From positions 1 to 33,091 of the forward strand of contig CAMVCL010000011.1 of NCBI GenBank assembly GCA_947165975.1: 33,091 nucleotides of DNA. Reading direction: 5' to 3'. The translations under genes and the position numbers were made by a program. The notes under the pieces were generated by a model. It searched no databases and was not told the origin of the DNA. It worked only from the letters and a program-made list of their open reading frames with translations. The DNA comes from an uncultured Candidatus Saccharibacteria bacterium. Its GTDB lineage: Bacteria; Patescibacteriota; Saccharimonadia; Saccharimonadales; Saccharimonadaceae. Shown piece by piece: positions 8,571-15,923 of the stretch; the stretch's first letter is position 1, and every line of letters begins with the position of its first letter.

Positions 8571-8854
8571 TATTTAGCTCCTTTCTTGCTTTTAGCGTCT
8601 TTCTTGCTAGTCTTTTTTTCTGGCTTTGCCGCTTCGACTAGCTTCAAATTAGACAAATCAATACCAGTATGAATAGTCTTCTTCCCACCAGCTGGGTTCA
8701 AATAAGACTTTTTCATATGGCGCTCAACCAAACCGATGCCTTCAAGCATAGCTTTACCAGCTCGGCGGTCAACTTTCACGATCTTAGCTTCCGTACCCTT
8801 GTGGTCACCAGAAATCACTAAAACTTTGTCGTTAATCTTCAAATTCTGTGCCAT
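8570..8854 (-). CDS. rplX: 50S ribosomal protein L24
   Basis: A 94-residue protein with a KOW motif near the N-terminus (DKVLVISGDHKGTEAKI) and the L24 signature HMKKSYLNPAGGK. L24 is an early assembly protein that binds the 5' end of 23S rRNA. The C-terminus is a basic low-complexity tail (EKKTSKKDAKSKKGAK), a feature shared by several proteins of this operon. Spacing to rplN is one base. Confidence 0.96.
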   Translation of the reverse strand: MAQNLKINDKVLVISGDHKGTEAKIVKVDRRAGKAMLEGIGLVERHMKKSYLNPAGGKKTIHTGIDLSNLKLVEAAKPEKKTSKKDAKSKKGAK

Positions 8855-8855
8855 T

Positions 8856-9224
8856 TTAGAGTACCTCCGGTGCTAAGCTGATAATCTTAGTAAATCCAAG
8901 GTCACGAAGTTCCCTAGGGATAGGACCAAAGACACGTGTTCCTTTCGGAGTCTTATCGTCGTTAACAAGTACAGCAGCATTTTCATCAAAACGAATGGTT
9001 GAACCATCTGGACGACGAATTGGTTGACGCGTACGTACAATTACCGCACGGACTACAGCCTTTTTCTTAATGTTGCCAGTTGGAGAAGCATCCTTGACTG
9101 AACAAGTAACGATGTCGCCAACTCTCGCATAACGAGCACGAGTACCACCAAGTACACGGATTACTCCGAGTTCCTTAGCGCCACTGTTGTCAGCAACTTT
9201 TAGTCTACTTTCTTGCTGTATCAT
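8856..9224 (-). CDS. rplN: 50S ribosomal protein L14
   Basis: A 122-residue L14 of normal length, starting [20 protein letters not shown], with the [13 protein letters not shown] region near the C-terminus. L14 sits at the subunit interface and contacts 16S rRNA. Its ATG overlaps the last base of the rpsQ stop codon. Confidence 0.97.
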   Translation of the reverse strand: MIQQESRLKVADNSGAKELGVIRVLGGTRARYARVGDIVTCSVKDASPTGNIKKKAVVRAVIVRTRQPIRRPDGSTIRFDENAAVLVNDDKTPKGTRVFGPIPRELRDLGFTKIISLAPEVL

Positions 9225-9604
9225 TATGCCTCCTCCCCTTCAGCTTCCTTCACTTCTTCAGCTTCAGCAGCTTTAACGGCCTTTTCAGCCTTAGCGATTT
9301 CATCTGCGCCAACTTTCTCCGGCATTTCAATCGTATGTACATCTTCTTTAAGTTCAACCGTGCCACGTGCCTTCTCGATAATCTTTACCAAAGTATAAGC
9401 CTTGGTTTTTGAGACTGGACGAGTCATAGTAATTTCTACACGATCACCAACTTTAGCTTCATTCTTTGCATCATGAGCAGTATACTTACGAGTTTTCGTA
9501 TATTGTTTGCGATATAGTGGATGTGTTTCACGATTCGCGATGGAGACGGTAATGGTCTTATCGCGCTTATCGGAAGTCACGGTTCCAATTAAGGTATGTG
9601 CCAT
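9224..9604 (-). CDS. rpsQ: 30S ribosomal protein S17 with acidic C-terminal extension
   Basis: This is a 126-residue protein. Residues 1-80 are a standard S17 ([39 protein letters not shown]). The remaining 40 or so residues are an extra alanine/glutamate-rich helix-like tail ending EGEEA. S17 binds 16S rRNA helix 11. The gene follows rplP after a single base; the L29 gene (rpmC), normally found between them, is not there. Confidence 0.95.
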   Translation of the reverse strand: MAHTLIGTVTSDKRDKTITVSIANRETHPLYRKQYTKTRKYTAHDAKNEAKVGDRVEITMTRPVSKTKAYTLVKIIEKARGTVELKEDVHTIEMPEKVGADEIAKAEKAVKAAEAEEVKEAEGEEA

Positions 9605-9605
9605 T

Positions 9606-10025
9606 TTACAACTCCTCTTTCTTTATAATTTTACATTTTACCGGCAATTTGTGTGAAGCGAGTCTAAGCGCTTCACGTGCCTGCTCCTCAGTCACATCAG
9701 CAATTTCAAACATCACGGTACCAGCCTTGACTTTAGCAACGTAAAACTGTGGCTCACCTTTACCAGAACCCATTTTTACATCTAGAGGTTTCTTTGAAAC
9801 TGGTGTGTGTGGGAAGATTCGAATCCAGATCTTACCACCACGCTTGATATAACGAGTGATTGCCTGACGGGCAGCCTCAATTTGACGTGAATTAATACGC
9901 TCATTATCAAGCGACATCAAACCAAAATCACCAAAAGCTACAGTGTTACAACGAGTAGCCACGCCAGTATTTTTACCTTTACGAACCTTGCGGTGTGCAA
10001 GCTTTCTTGGAATCATTATAGCCAT
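9606..10025 (-). CDS. rplP: 50S ribosomal protein L16
   Basis: A 139-residue L16 with the family core [36 protein letters not shown] and [13 protein letters not shown]16 organises the A site and peptidyl-transferase surroundings. I choose the ATG at 10025 (MAIMIPRK) because a GGGGG site lies 9 bases before it and it starts one base after the rpsC stop. The ATG at 10016 fits the family length slightly better but lacks a well-placed site. The codon at 10061 would lie deep inside rpsC. Confidence 0.95.
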   Translation of the reverse strand: MAIMIPRKLAHRKVRKGKNTGVATRCNTVAFGDFGLMSLDNERINSRQIEAARQAITRYIKRGGKIWIRIFPHTPVSKKPLDVKMGSGKGEPQFYVAKVKAGTVMFEIADVTEEQAREALRLASHKLPVKCKIIKKEEL

Positions 10026-10026
10026 C

Positions 10027-10653
10027 TTACTTTTCCCCCTTATAGATCCAAACTTTAACACCTACGATACCAGCAATGGTCGGAGCATGATGACAATAAA
10101 AATCAATGTCAGCTCTCAACGTATGTAGAGGCACCGAACCCTCAATAAACTTCTCTCGACGTGACATTTCTGCGCCATTAAGACGTCCTGCCACCTCGAT
10201 ACGTACACCTTTCGCACCGGCATTCATAGATGACTGCAAAGCCATCTTGACGGCACGGCGGAAATTCATACGCTTACCAAGCTGGAAACCAATGTTCTCA
10301 GCCACAAGCTTAGCATTAAGTTCCGGCTTTTTGACTTCTTCGACGTTGATCCGAATTGGACCTTCAACGATTTTTTCAAGTTGCTTTTTTAATTCATTGA
10401 TACCTGCACCCTGCTTACCAATCACGGCGCCTGCCTTTGCAGTCAAAATCGTGATAGTAGTAAGATTGGCGGAACGTTCAATGTTTACTCGCGCGATAGT
10501 AGGACGCGATTTAAAACGCTCTTCTACAATCTTGCGAATCTTGTCGTCTTCCACTAGCCAGCGACGGAAGTCTGCCTTACGAACAAACCACTTTGAAGAC
10601 CAGTCTTTACTGACTTGGAGACGGTAAGAGATGGGATTAACCTTCTGACCCAT
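10027..10653 (-). CDS. rpsC: 30S ribosomal protein S3
   Basis: A 208-residue S3 starting MGQKVNPISYRL, with a KH RNA-binding domain (VIGKQGAGINELKKQL) and the C-terminal domain motif GRLNGAEMSRREKF. S3 lines the mRNA entry tunnel of the 30S subunit. Gaps to rplV and rplP are one base each, as expected for a translationally coupled operon. Confidence 0.97.
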   Translation of the reverse strand: MGQKVNPISYRLQVSKDWSSKWFVRKADFRRWLVEDDKIRKIVEERFKSRPTIARVNIERSANLTTITILTAKAGAVIGKQGAGINELKKQLEKIVEGPIRINVEEVKKPELNAKLVAENIGFQLGKRMNFRRAVKMALQSSMNAGAKGVRIEVAGRLNGAEMSRREKFIEGSVPLHTLRADIDFYCHHAPTIAGIVGVKVWIYKGEK

Positions 10654-10654
10654 A

Positions 10655-11074
10655 TTACTTTTTCTCCTTTTTCGCCTCTGCCTTGGCTGGTTTGTCAGCC
10701 TTCTCGGCAGTTTTCTTAACTTTCTCTTCGCCGGCGACCTCGACGAATATATTACTACTTATCTTCTCATAAGGAAGCGCACGACCACGTGATGCTGGTT
10801 TGTAGCGGCGCATTCTAGTACCACTAGTTACAAAGATACGGGCAATCCTTACTGTCTTAGGATCGATCGAGACCTTTGAATTATTTAACAAATTAGCATT
10901 CGCGGATTCTACGGCTTTCAAAACAGCACGAGCTGCACGACGTGGAGTATGCTCCAAAATCACTACTGCATCTGCAACATAGCGATCACGGACCAACGCT
11001 GCAACTATGTTAGTCTTGCGCGGCTGGCTATCAATACCTTTTTCATATGCATGTGCAAAATGTGTATCTGCCAT
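10655..11074 (-). CDS. rplV: 50S ribosomal protein L22
   Basis: A 139-residue L22 with the conserved helix RRAARAVLKAVESANANLLNN and the exit-tunnel hairpin region GTRMRRYKPASRGRA. L22 lines the narrow part of the polypeptide exit tunnel. The last 25 residues are a lysine/alanine tail (AEKADKPAKAEAKKEKK) beyond the usual end. An AAGGAAA site inside the rpsS end precedes the ATG. Confidence 0.96.
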   Translation of the reverse strand: MADTHFAHAYEKGIDSQPRKTNIVAALVRDRYVADAVVILEHTPRRAARAVLKAVESANANLLNNSKVSIDPKTVRIARIFVTSGTRMRRYKPASRGRALPYEKISSNIFVEVAGEEKVKKTAEKADKPAKAEAKKEKK

Positions 11075-11076
11075 AA

Positions 11077-11367
11077 TTAATTTCCTTTCGCCGCAGCTGC
11101 TTCAGCTGCTTTCTTGCCGCCATGGCGCTTAAATTTACGAGTCGGCGCAAATTCGCCAAGCTTGTGACCAACCATGTTTTCCGAAATAAATACAGGGACA
11201 TGTACTTTACCATTATGTACGGCAATAGTACGGCCAACCATTTCTGGCGAAATAGTAGATTGACGTGCCCAAGTTTTAATAACAGTACGGTCTTCGCTGG
11301 AAAGTGCGGCGATCTTTTTCGCGAGTTTATAGTCTACAAATAGACCTTTCTTAAGACTCCGAGACAT
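11077..11367 (-). CDS. rpsS: 30S ribosomal protein S19
   Basis: A 96-residue S19 starting [15 protein letters not shown], with the signature [26 protein letters not shown] split around residues 50-78. S19 forms part of the 30S head and contacts L5 across the interface. A short alanine-rich tail ends the protein. Its ATG overlaps the rplB stop by one base. Confidence 0.97.
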   Translation of the reverse strand: MSRSLKKGLFVDYKLAKKIAALSSEDRTVIKTWARQSTISPEMVGRTIAVHNGKVHVPVFISENMVGHKLGEFAPTRKFKRHGGKKAAEAAAAKGN

Positions 11368-12203
11368 TATTTCCTCTTTCCTTCGTGGCGACTGCGCACG
11401 ATCATTTTATTAGTTTTCTTATTGTGACGAGTACGATAACCCAAGGTGAGCTGACCCCACGGAGTACGCGGCGCTTTACCCGAACCGTGACGACCACCAT
11501 CACCACCACCATGTGGGTGGTCTGTAGCGTTCATCACGACACCACGTACGGTTGGACGAATACCCTTACGGCGACGTCGACCAGCCGCGCCGATCTTCAC
11601 ATTTTGATGCTGAATGTTCGAAACGGTACCAATCGAAGCCTCACAGGCAGTTAAAACCTTACGAACTTCACCTGATGGCATCTTTAAAGTAGCATAGCCA
11701 TCTTCCTTTGCCATTAGCTGCGCAGAAGCACCTGCAGCACGTACCATTTGTGCACCTTTACCGGGTGTCAATTCAACAGCGTAAACAAAAGTACCGACTG
11801 GGATATTCTCAAGTGGCATCCTTGAAGAATCTTCAACCTCAATCTCATTGCCAGTCTTAAAAGTTGAACCCTTCGTCATTTTGGTATCAGCTAAGACATA
11901 GTAATAAGTACCATTTTCGTCTTTTACTCGAGCGATACGAGCAGAACGATTTGGATCGTACTCAATCTCTTCAACAGTAAAAGTTAAATCTGCTGGTAAC
12001 TTGTAAGTCACCAAACGATAGTGACGTTTTACTCCGCCACCACGGTGTCGTACCGTAATACGACCTTGATTATTTTTACCCGCCTGTTGCTTTTTTGCCT
12101 TAAGTAGCGATTTCATCGGCTTATTTGTCGTAATCTGATCAAAATCCTGCGTCGTTTTTTGACGCTGCGCCGGTGTAATCGGGCGGTAAGCTTTAATCGC
12201 CAT
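11367..12203 (-). CDS. rplB: 50S ribosomal protein L2
   Basis: A 278-residue L2 of standard length. The C-terminal signature [14 protein letters not shown] with the peptidyl-transferase-proximal histidine is intact, as are [11 protein letters not shown] and the final [17 protein letters not shown]2 is essential for peptidyl-transferase assembly. It overlaps rplW upstream and rpsS downstream by one base each. Confidence 0.97.
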   Translation of the reverse strand: MAIKAYRPITPAQRQKTTQDFDQITTNKPMKSLLKAKKQQAGKNNQGRITVRHRGGGVKRHYRLVTYKLPADLTFTVEEIEYDPNRSARIARVKDENGTYYYVLADTKMTKGSTFKTGNEIEVEDSSRMPLENIPVGTFVYAVELTPGKGAQMVRAAGASAQLMAKEDGYATLKMPSGEVRKVLTACEASIGTVSNIQHQNVKIGAAGRRRRKGIRPTVRGVVMNATDHPHGGGDGGRHGSGKAPRTPWGQLTLGYRTRHNKKTNKMIVRSRHEGKRK

Positions 12204-12607
12204 TACTCATTCTCCTTCCCTGCATTCTTGTCAGCCTTCTTGGCCTTTTTATCGGCCTTAGCTTCCTTTGCGCTGGTTTTATTATCTTCTGGCTCATCGA
12301 AAACCTTGATCGAATCACCATTCTTCAAACGAACATAGGCGTACTTCTTATCCTGACGATGAGTAATACCCGGATAAGCGTGTTTGCCTTTACTATATTT
12401 AGTCTTTTTACCATTACGGATCAAAGTTCTAACATCAGTAACAGTCACGTTGAATTCTTTTTCAACTAAACGTGCAATCTCTTGCTTCCCCATCGAACGT
12501 TTTACTGGAAAAACGTAGATACGATTGGTCTGTTCAAGATAACTCTTCTCAGTAGCACGTGGTTCCAAAAGGTGAAGCTGGATATTAGTTTTATCATCTT
12601 TAGCCAT
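12203..12607 (-). CDS. rplW: 50S ribosomal protein L23
   Basis: This 134-residue protein has an L23 core (EPRATEKSYLEQTNRIYVFPV, NVTVTDVRTL, KKAYV-like strand) of about 100 residues followed by a lysine-rich, partly charged tail of some 30 residues (KEAKADKKAKKADKNAGK). L23 sits at the tunnel exit and docks trigger factor and SRP. The long tail lies where nascent chains emerge, and its role is unknown. Confidence 0.93.
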   Translation of the reverse strand: MAKDDKTNIQLHLLEPRATEKSYLEQTNRIYVFPVKRSMGKQEIARLVEKEFNVTVTDVRTLIRNGKKTKYSKGKHAYPGITHRQDKKYAYVRLKNGDSIKVFDEPEDNKTSAKEAKADKKAKKADKNAGKENE

Positions 12608-12608
12608 C

Positions 12609-13208
12609 TTACTTCTCCTCTCCGATCAGCCACTTCTCTGTAGCCTTAAGTGCTTCTTCTGAAAATACGACTGCGTCCGCATTCATAATATCGAAAACAT
12701 TAAGATAAGTTGCACGTACTAATTTAACATTCGCTAAATTGTTAGTCGAGCGAAGAATCTCTGGGGTCTTCTCAGCGACAACCACTAAAACATTCTTGCC
12801 TTCAAGCTTCATATCTTTCAAAACCTTAACCGCAGTCTTAGTTTTGCCATCAAGTTTTACAGCCCTATCAAGAGTTAAAACCGCTTTATCGGCATTCTTC
12901 ATACTAAGAGCTTGGCGTACAGCTAATTGCTTAGAACTACGTGATAATTTCTTGGTGAAGTTTTCATTACCAGTACGACCGAACGCTACACCACCATGAC
13001 GCCAGATTGGGTTGCGAGTCGAACCAAAACGTGCACGACCAGTACCTTTCTGCCTCCATGGCTTTTTGCCACCACCACGTACTTCACCACGCTTTAAAGT
13101 CTTAGCATGAGAGCTGCGGGAATTGGCCAAATATGCGTCGTAAGCGAGTTTTACGAGCTCATGATTTTCTACATTTAGACCAAAAATGTCTTTATTTAGT
13201 GTAGTCAT
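12609..13208 (-). CDS. rplD: 50S ribosomal protein L4
   Basis: A 199-residue L4 with the tunnel loop signature RGGGKKPWRQKGTGRAR and SRNPIWRHGG-like FGSTRNPIWRHGG. L4 binds 23S rRNA domain I and contributes to the exit tunnel. In E. coli it represses its own S10 operon by binding the mRNA leader. A two-hairpin leader is present upstream of rplC here, so similar control is possible but unproven. Confidence 0.96.
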   Translation of the reverse strand: MTTLNKDIFGLNVENHELVKLAYDAYLANSRSSHAKTLKRGEVRGGGKKPWRQKGTGRARFGSTRNPIWRHGGVAFGRTGNENFTKKLSRSSKQLAVRQALSMKNADKAVLTLDRAVKLDGKTKTAVKVLKDMKLEGKNVLVVVAEKTPEILRSTNNLANVKLVRATYLNVFDIMNADAVVFSEEALKATEKWLIGEEK

Positions 13209-13209
13209 A

Positions 13210-13830
13210 TTACTCCTTTCCCTCCACGCTTACAATTCCCTTGTTTGGACCAGGCACTGCACCTTTTAGACCAATCAAGTTCTTTTCAACGTCGATATAA
13301 GCAACTGTAAGATTCTTTACGGTTACTTTATCATGGCCCATACGACCAGGCATTTTCTTGCCCTTAAAGACTTTCTGTGGATACATTGAGCCAATAGAAC
13401 CAACACGACGAATATTACCTTTAAAGCCATGAGTGTTGCGAGATTCGTTAAAATTATAACGTTTTACTGTACCAGCATAGCCTTTACCTTTACTAGTACC
13501 AGTTACTGCGACCTTGTCGCCTAATTTGAAACTTTCGACCGTAAGGATATCCCCAAGCTTCACTTCTTCAGGAATCTCTTCGATACGAAATTCCTTCAGA
13601 ATTTTAGGACTAATATTTTCACCAGCCTTTTTTGCGTGGCCAGTAACCGACTTGCTCAGATTCTTACCCTGACCGTAGCCCACTTGCACAGCATTATAAC
13701 CATCGGTTTCGACAGTCTTTATCTGAGTCACCGTGCACGGACCGGCTTGAAGGATCGTGACTGGAGTCACAACGCCATCTTCACCGATGATCTGGGTCAT
13801 ACCAATTTTGGTGCCGAGAATGACTTGCAT
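13210..13830 (-). CDS. rplC: 50S ribosomal protein L3
   Basis: A 206-residue L3. I choose the ATG at 13830 (MQVILGTKIGMTQI) because this is the family start and an AGGAAAGGAA site precedes it; the codon at 13893 lies inside the leader. The motif KGKGYAGTVKRYNF and GSIGSMYPQKVFKGKKMPG are intact. L3 is an early assembly protein of the large subunit. It is the first gene of the operon; rpsJ (S10), which usually stands in front of rplC, is not upstream here. Confidence 0.96.
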   Translation of the reverse strand: MQVILGTKIGMTQIIGEDGVVTPVTILQAGPCTVTQIKTVETDGYNAVQVGYGQGKNLSKSVTGHAKKAGENISPKILKEFRIEEIPEEVKLGDILTVESFKLGDKVAVTGTSKGKGYAGTVKRYNFNESRNTHGFKGNIRRVGSIGSMYPQKVFKGKKMPGRMGHDKVTVKNLTVAYIDVEKNLIGLKGAVPGPNKGIVSVEGKE

Positions 13831-13855
13831 TCTATTCCTTTCCTTTATATTGCCA

Positions 13856-13987
13856 ATTCCGCCTCTGTACACCAGGCAGAATCTTTCTCGCAATTTTTTA
13901 ATATTTTTACATGTAAATAACTAGACTTTTAGGCTGGTTTCTACTAGTGAAATCTAAAAGATTTCGTAGACCTCTCCTTATGTCTAG
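13856..13987 (-). promoter_or_regulatory. structured 5' leader of the rplC ribosomal operon
   Basis: The transcript should begin near 13992, right next to a long nested hairpin (13921-13987). From outside in, its paired segments are CTAGAC/GTCTAG, AGG/CCT, GGT/ACC, CTAC/GTAG and GAAATCT/AGATTTC, separated by small internal loops and closed by a 3-base loop. A second hairpin (13856-13882, 9 bp with one G-U) lies directly before the ribosome-binding site of rplC. Such a leader suits autogenous control by a ribosomal protein, but the ligand is a guess. A 12-base palindrome (TTTACATGTAAA) lies between them at 13906-13917. Confidence 0.65.
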
Positions 13988-13998
13988 ATAACTCCCAA

Positions 13999-14027
13999 AT
14001 TATAGCACACTTTTTTCCTCTTGCCAA
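13999..14027 (-). promoter_or_regulatory. strong promoter of the ribosomal protein operon
   Basis: The minus strand shows TTGGCA (14022-14027), a 17-base spacer ending TGTGC and a perfect TATAAT (13999-14004). It is the only clear promoter for the 14 ribosomal genes to its left. Confidence 0.85.
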
Positions 14028-14044
14028 CCCCTAAAATTAAAAAT

Positions 14045-14070
14045 CCCCCTTAGTATTTAAACTAAGAGGG
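14045..14070 (-). terminator. intrinsic terminator after the 81-residue gene
   Basis: A 10-bp stem with one mismatch (CCCCCTTAGT / ACTAAGAGGG, 6-base loop) is followed on the minus strand by ATTTTTAATTTT. It insulates the small gene from the ribosomal promoter. Confidence 0.75.
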
Positions 14071-14088
14071 CAATGTAAAAAAATAATA

Positions 14089-14334
14089 CTAGTGACCGTT
14101 CTCTTTGAATCTTTTCTTCATTTCTTCTTCGCTGCAATCGCAAAGAATCGAATAGACCTTAACAGCCTTAGGACTCGACGAATCTGGCTCAATACGCTCA
14201 TTTACATGCACGCTGAGATTATACCATAAAATCTCAGGTGCCCAGAAAATAGCTTTTGATTCCAAATCTTTAAGTTCTGGAGCCGCTTTAACAATTTCAC
14301 GCAATACTTTTCCAAAATCTCTTTCTTTCTTCAT
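14089..14334 (-). CDS. orphan 81-residue cytoplasmic protein
   Basis: I do not recognise this family. The protein is short, charged and has no signal peptide or membrane segment. It starts MKKERDFGKVLREIVKAAPEL and ends in a likely helix (SEEEMKKRFKENGH). Two close cysteines (CDC) and a tryptophan-rich middle (FWAPEILWYNL) stand out. It is monocistronic, with a near-consensus promoter, a leader with two small hairpins, an AGGAAGGTG ribosome-binding site and a terminator. A well-built expression unit argues that it is a real gene. Confidence 0.6.
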   Translation of the reverse strand: MKKERDFGKVLREIVKAAPELKDLESKAIFWAPEILWYNLSVHVNERIEPDSSSPKAVKVYSILCDCSEEEMKKRFKENGH

Positions 14335-14366
14335 AATAATTACACCTTCCTATACATTTTCAAGTC

Positions 14367-14444
14367 GAACGTTATTAAAGTTCTCATTGGCCTAAAACCA
14401 ATGCGGATTACCTATATAATATCATAAAAACAAGAAAAAGTCAA
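14367..14444 (-). promoter_or_regulatory. promoter and hairpin leader of the 81-residue gene
   Basis: The minus strand has TTGACT (14439-14444), a 17-base spacer and TATTAT (14416-14421). The roughly 75-base leader can form CATTGG/CCAATG (14385-14403) and an imperfect GAAC/GTTC hairpin (14367-14383) before the ribosome-binding site. Confidence 0.65.
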
Positions 14445-14520
14445 TACTAAAAAACTTTCGGATAATTACAAACTAATTTATCGACCCCGTCATCCCGAAC
14501 GCAAACTAATTAAATAATAA

Positions 14521-14541
14521 ACCCCGACATATCATCGGGGT
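14521..14541 (-). terminator. intrinsic terminator after the 150-residue gene
   Basis: A perfect 7-bp GC-rich stem (ACCCCGA / TCGGGGT, 7-base loop) is followed on the minus strand by TTATTATTT, 6 bases after the stop codon. Confidence 0.7.
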
Positions 14542-14547
14542 AAATAA

Positions 14548-15000
14548 TTAAGTATTCAGACTATAACCTTGCGAACCAAGCATTTCTTCGATAGTCTTTA
14601 TTCTCTTTGGGCCAGCCAAATAGACTTGCGAAAGCCTAATCTTAGATATCCTAGAAAGATCAAGCATTTTATCTTGATTTTCTTTGTTTAGTTCACTAAA
14701 ATATAATTCCGAATACTTGTCGAGGATCCTTTTGATGCTGTAACGATATTCATCATCTTCATGATGCAGATAGTAATTGTTTAAAAACCAATCCACAGAT
14801 ACAATTGGTGATTCTGTAACCTCCATAACCTCAATCTTTTCTTCCTGATTTGTTTTTTCCGAAATATTTATCAACGGCAAAAGGAAGTTTTTGGTATGGA
14901 GATTACTAACATTTTCTCCCATAATAGTCTTATATTCCGTTTTACTAACCAAAACGCGAATCTCAATATAACCATCAATATCTTTTTTACTAATCTTCAT
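14548..15000 (-). CDS. orphan 150-residue protein
   Basis: I do not recognise this family. The start at 15000 (MKISKKDIDGYIEI) is chosen because an AGAGAGG site precedes it. The in-frame codon at 15081 is the TTG of the promoter -35 box and cannot be translated from this promoter. The protein is acidic in the middle (HHEDDEYRYSIKRIL) and has no signal peptide or membrane segment. An amphipathic C-terminal half may be helical. It is monocistronic with a near-consensus promoter and a terminator. Confidence 0.6.
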   Translation of the reverse strand: MKISKKDIDGYIEIRVLVSKTEYKTIMGENVSNLHTKNFLLPLINISEKTNQEEKIEVMEVTESPIVSVDWFLNNYYLHHEDDEYRYSIKRILDKYSELYFSELNKENQDKMLDLSRISKIRLSQVYLAGPKRIKTIEEMLGSQGYSLNT

Positions 15001-15052
15001 AGAAACCTCTCTGTCAAAGAACCAAGCAACCAAAAAGCTTCCTCTATCTAAT

Positions 15053-15081
15053 ATTATAGCATATTCATATACATAAGTCAA
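15053..15081 (-). promoter_or_regulatory. promoter of the 150-residue gene
   Basis: The minus strand shows TTGACT (15076-15081), a 17-base spacer ending in an extended TGC and TATAAT (15053-15058). This very strong match suggests high expression of an orphan gene. Confidence 0.8.
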
Positions 15082-15170
15082 TAATCACAACATCATATTA
15101 ATTTAACAAATTGTCCCAAAGAATAGTATATTAACTAGATAATAAAAGGAATACAAAAAACCTATAAAAA

Positions 15171-15195
15171 ATCCCTCGACTAATTGTCGGGGGAT
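15171..15195 (-). terminator. intrinsic terminator after the 197-residue gene
   Basis: A 10-bp stem with one G-U pair (ATCCCTCGAC / GTCGGGGGAT, 5-base loop) is followed on the minus strand by TTTTTTA. Confidence 0.8.
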
Positions 15196-15216
15196 CTTGG
15201 ATTTTAGGATTTAAAA

Positions 15217-15810
15217 TTACTTAACATCAAACAACTCATTCAGCCTGCTATAGATATCACCTCCCTGATTCAACAGGTTTATGCTAGCCAATCTTAGAAT
15301 TTCCTCTTCCTGATCACTGAACAGATATTCTCTCTCCATCTTAAGATAGTATTCCACATACTCTGCCTGCCATGGAGGCAAATTCAGAGACTTGATAATG
15401 TGAAGAATAACTCTTCCGCTCTTTTCAAAATCATATGTTTCATAAATCTTATTAGACACATCTTCATCAGGAGCAAACCATCTATCCCAATTCCTAAGTA
15501 TCCACATGTCACAGTCACCTGCCCCCATTTCTAACAGCTCCTTGAATCTGCGCTCAACGCAACAACTTGCATACCCACGCAGATAACCAAACTCTCTCCT
15601 CATAAAACCCGAGAGTTGATCTTCAAGTATTTCGTTAGTTCCATCCTCACTTGCATCGTATTTTCCATTCCGGACAAGATAAAGCAGTTTTTCTTCAAAC
15701 ATGTCACTATTATCAAAAATATCTTTCAAATCTTTATCGGCATCTTTCATAAGAAAGTACATAAGGTCAGACGAACCAAGGCAAAATCTTTTCTCTTCAT
15801 TATTTAACAT
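15217..15810 (-). CDS. orphan 197-residue protein with SNxxYETYDF motif
   Basis: This gene is of unknown function. It contains SNKIYETYDF followed by a hydrophobic/helical stretch (RVILHIIKSLNL) and an EYYLKMEREYLF segment. The same arrangement occurs in the 194-residue gene at 17061-17645 (SNEVYETYDF, LRLILDILEDEL, IMYMDYMFA), so the two are probably paralogues with divergent N-terminal halves. A GGGAGGG site before ATG 15810 supports the start. No signal peptide or membrane segment is seen. Four cysteines occur, including an adjacent pair. It has its own near-consensus promoter and a strong terminator. Confidence 0.65.
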   Translation of the reverse strand: MLNNEEKRFCLGSSDLMYFLMKDADKDLKDIFDNSDMFEEKLLYLVRNGKYDASEDGTNEILEDQLSGFMRREFGYLRGYASCCVERRFKELLEMGAGDCDMWILRNWDRWFAPDEDVSNKIYETYDFEKSGRVILHIIKSLNLPPWQAEYVEYYLKMEREYLFSDQEEEILRLASINLLNQGGDIYSRLNELFDVK

Positions 15811-15891
15811 ATTTACCCTCCCTAAATATATTTCATCCTAAAAATTTGTAATGTGCTTGACTAACTATAAGTATAACCACTATATACACAT

Positions 15892-15920
15892 ATTATAGCA
15901 TGCTTATGTTAAAAAGTCAA
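15892..15920 (-). promoter_or_regulatory. promoter of the 197-residue gene
   Basis: The minus strand shows TTGACT (15915-15920), a 17-base spacer ending ATGC and TATAAT (15892-15897). The -35 box starts only 3 bases after the prfB stop codon, with no terminator between, so read-through from prfB is possible as well. Confidence 0.8.
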
Positions 15921-15923
15921 CGC

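Noticed and set aside
13831-13893. Extended N-terminus of L3 from 13893
   Set aside because: It would encode 21 non-conserved residues across the leader hairpin, and the ribosome-binding site points to 13830.
13906-13917. TTTACATGTAAA palindrome as a repressor operator
   Set aside because: It lies about 75 bases inside the leader, downstream of the promoter, in an AT-rich region. A single copy without a partner regulator is weak evidence.
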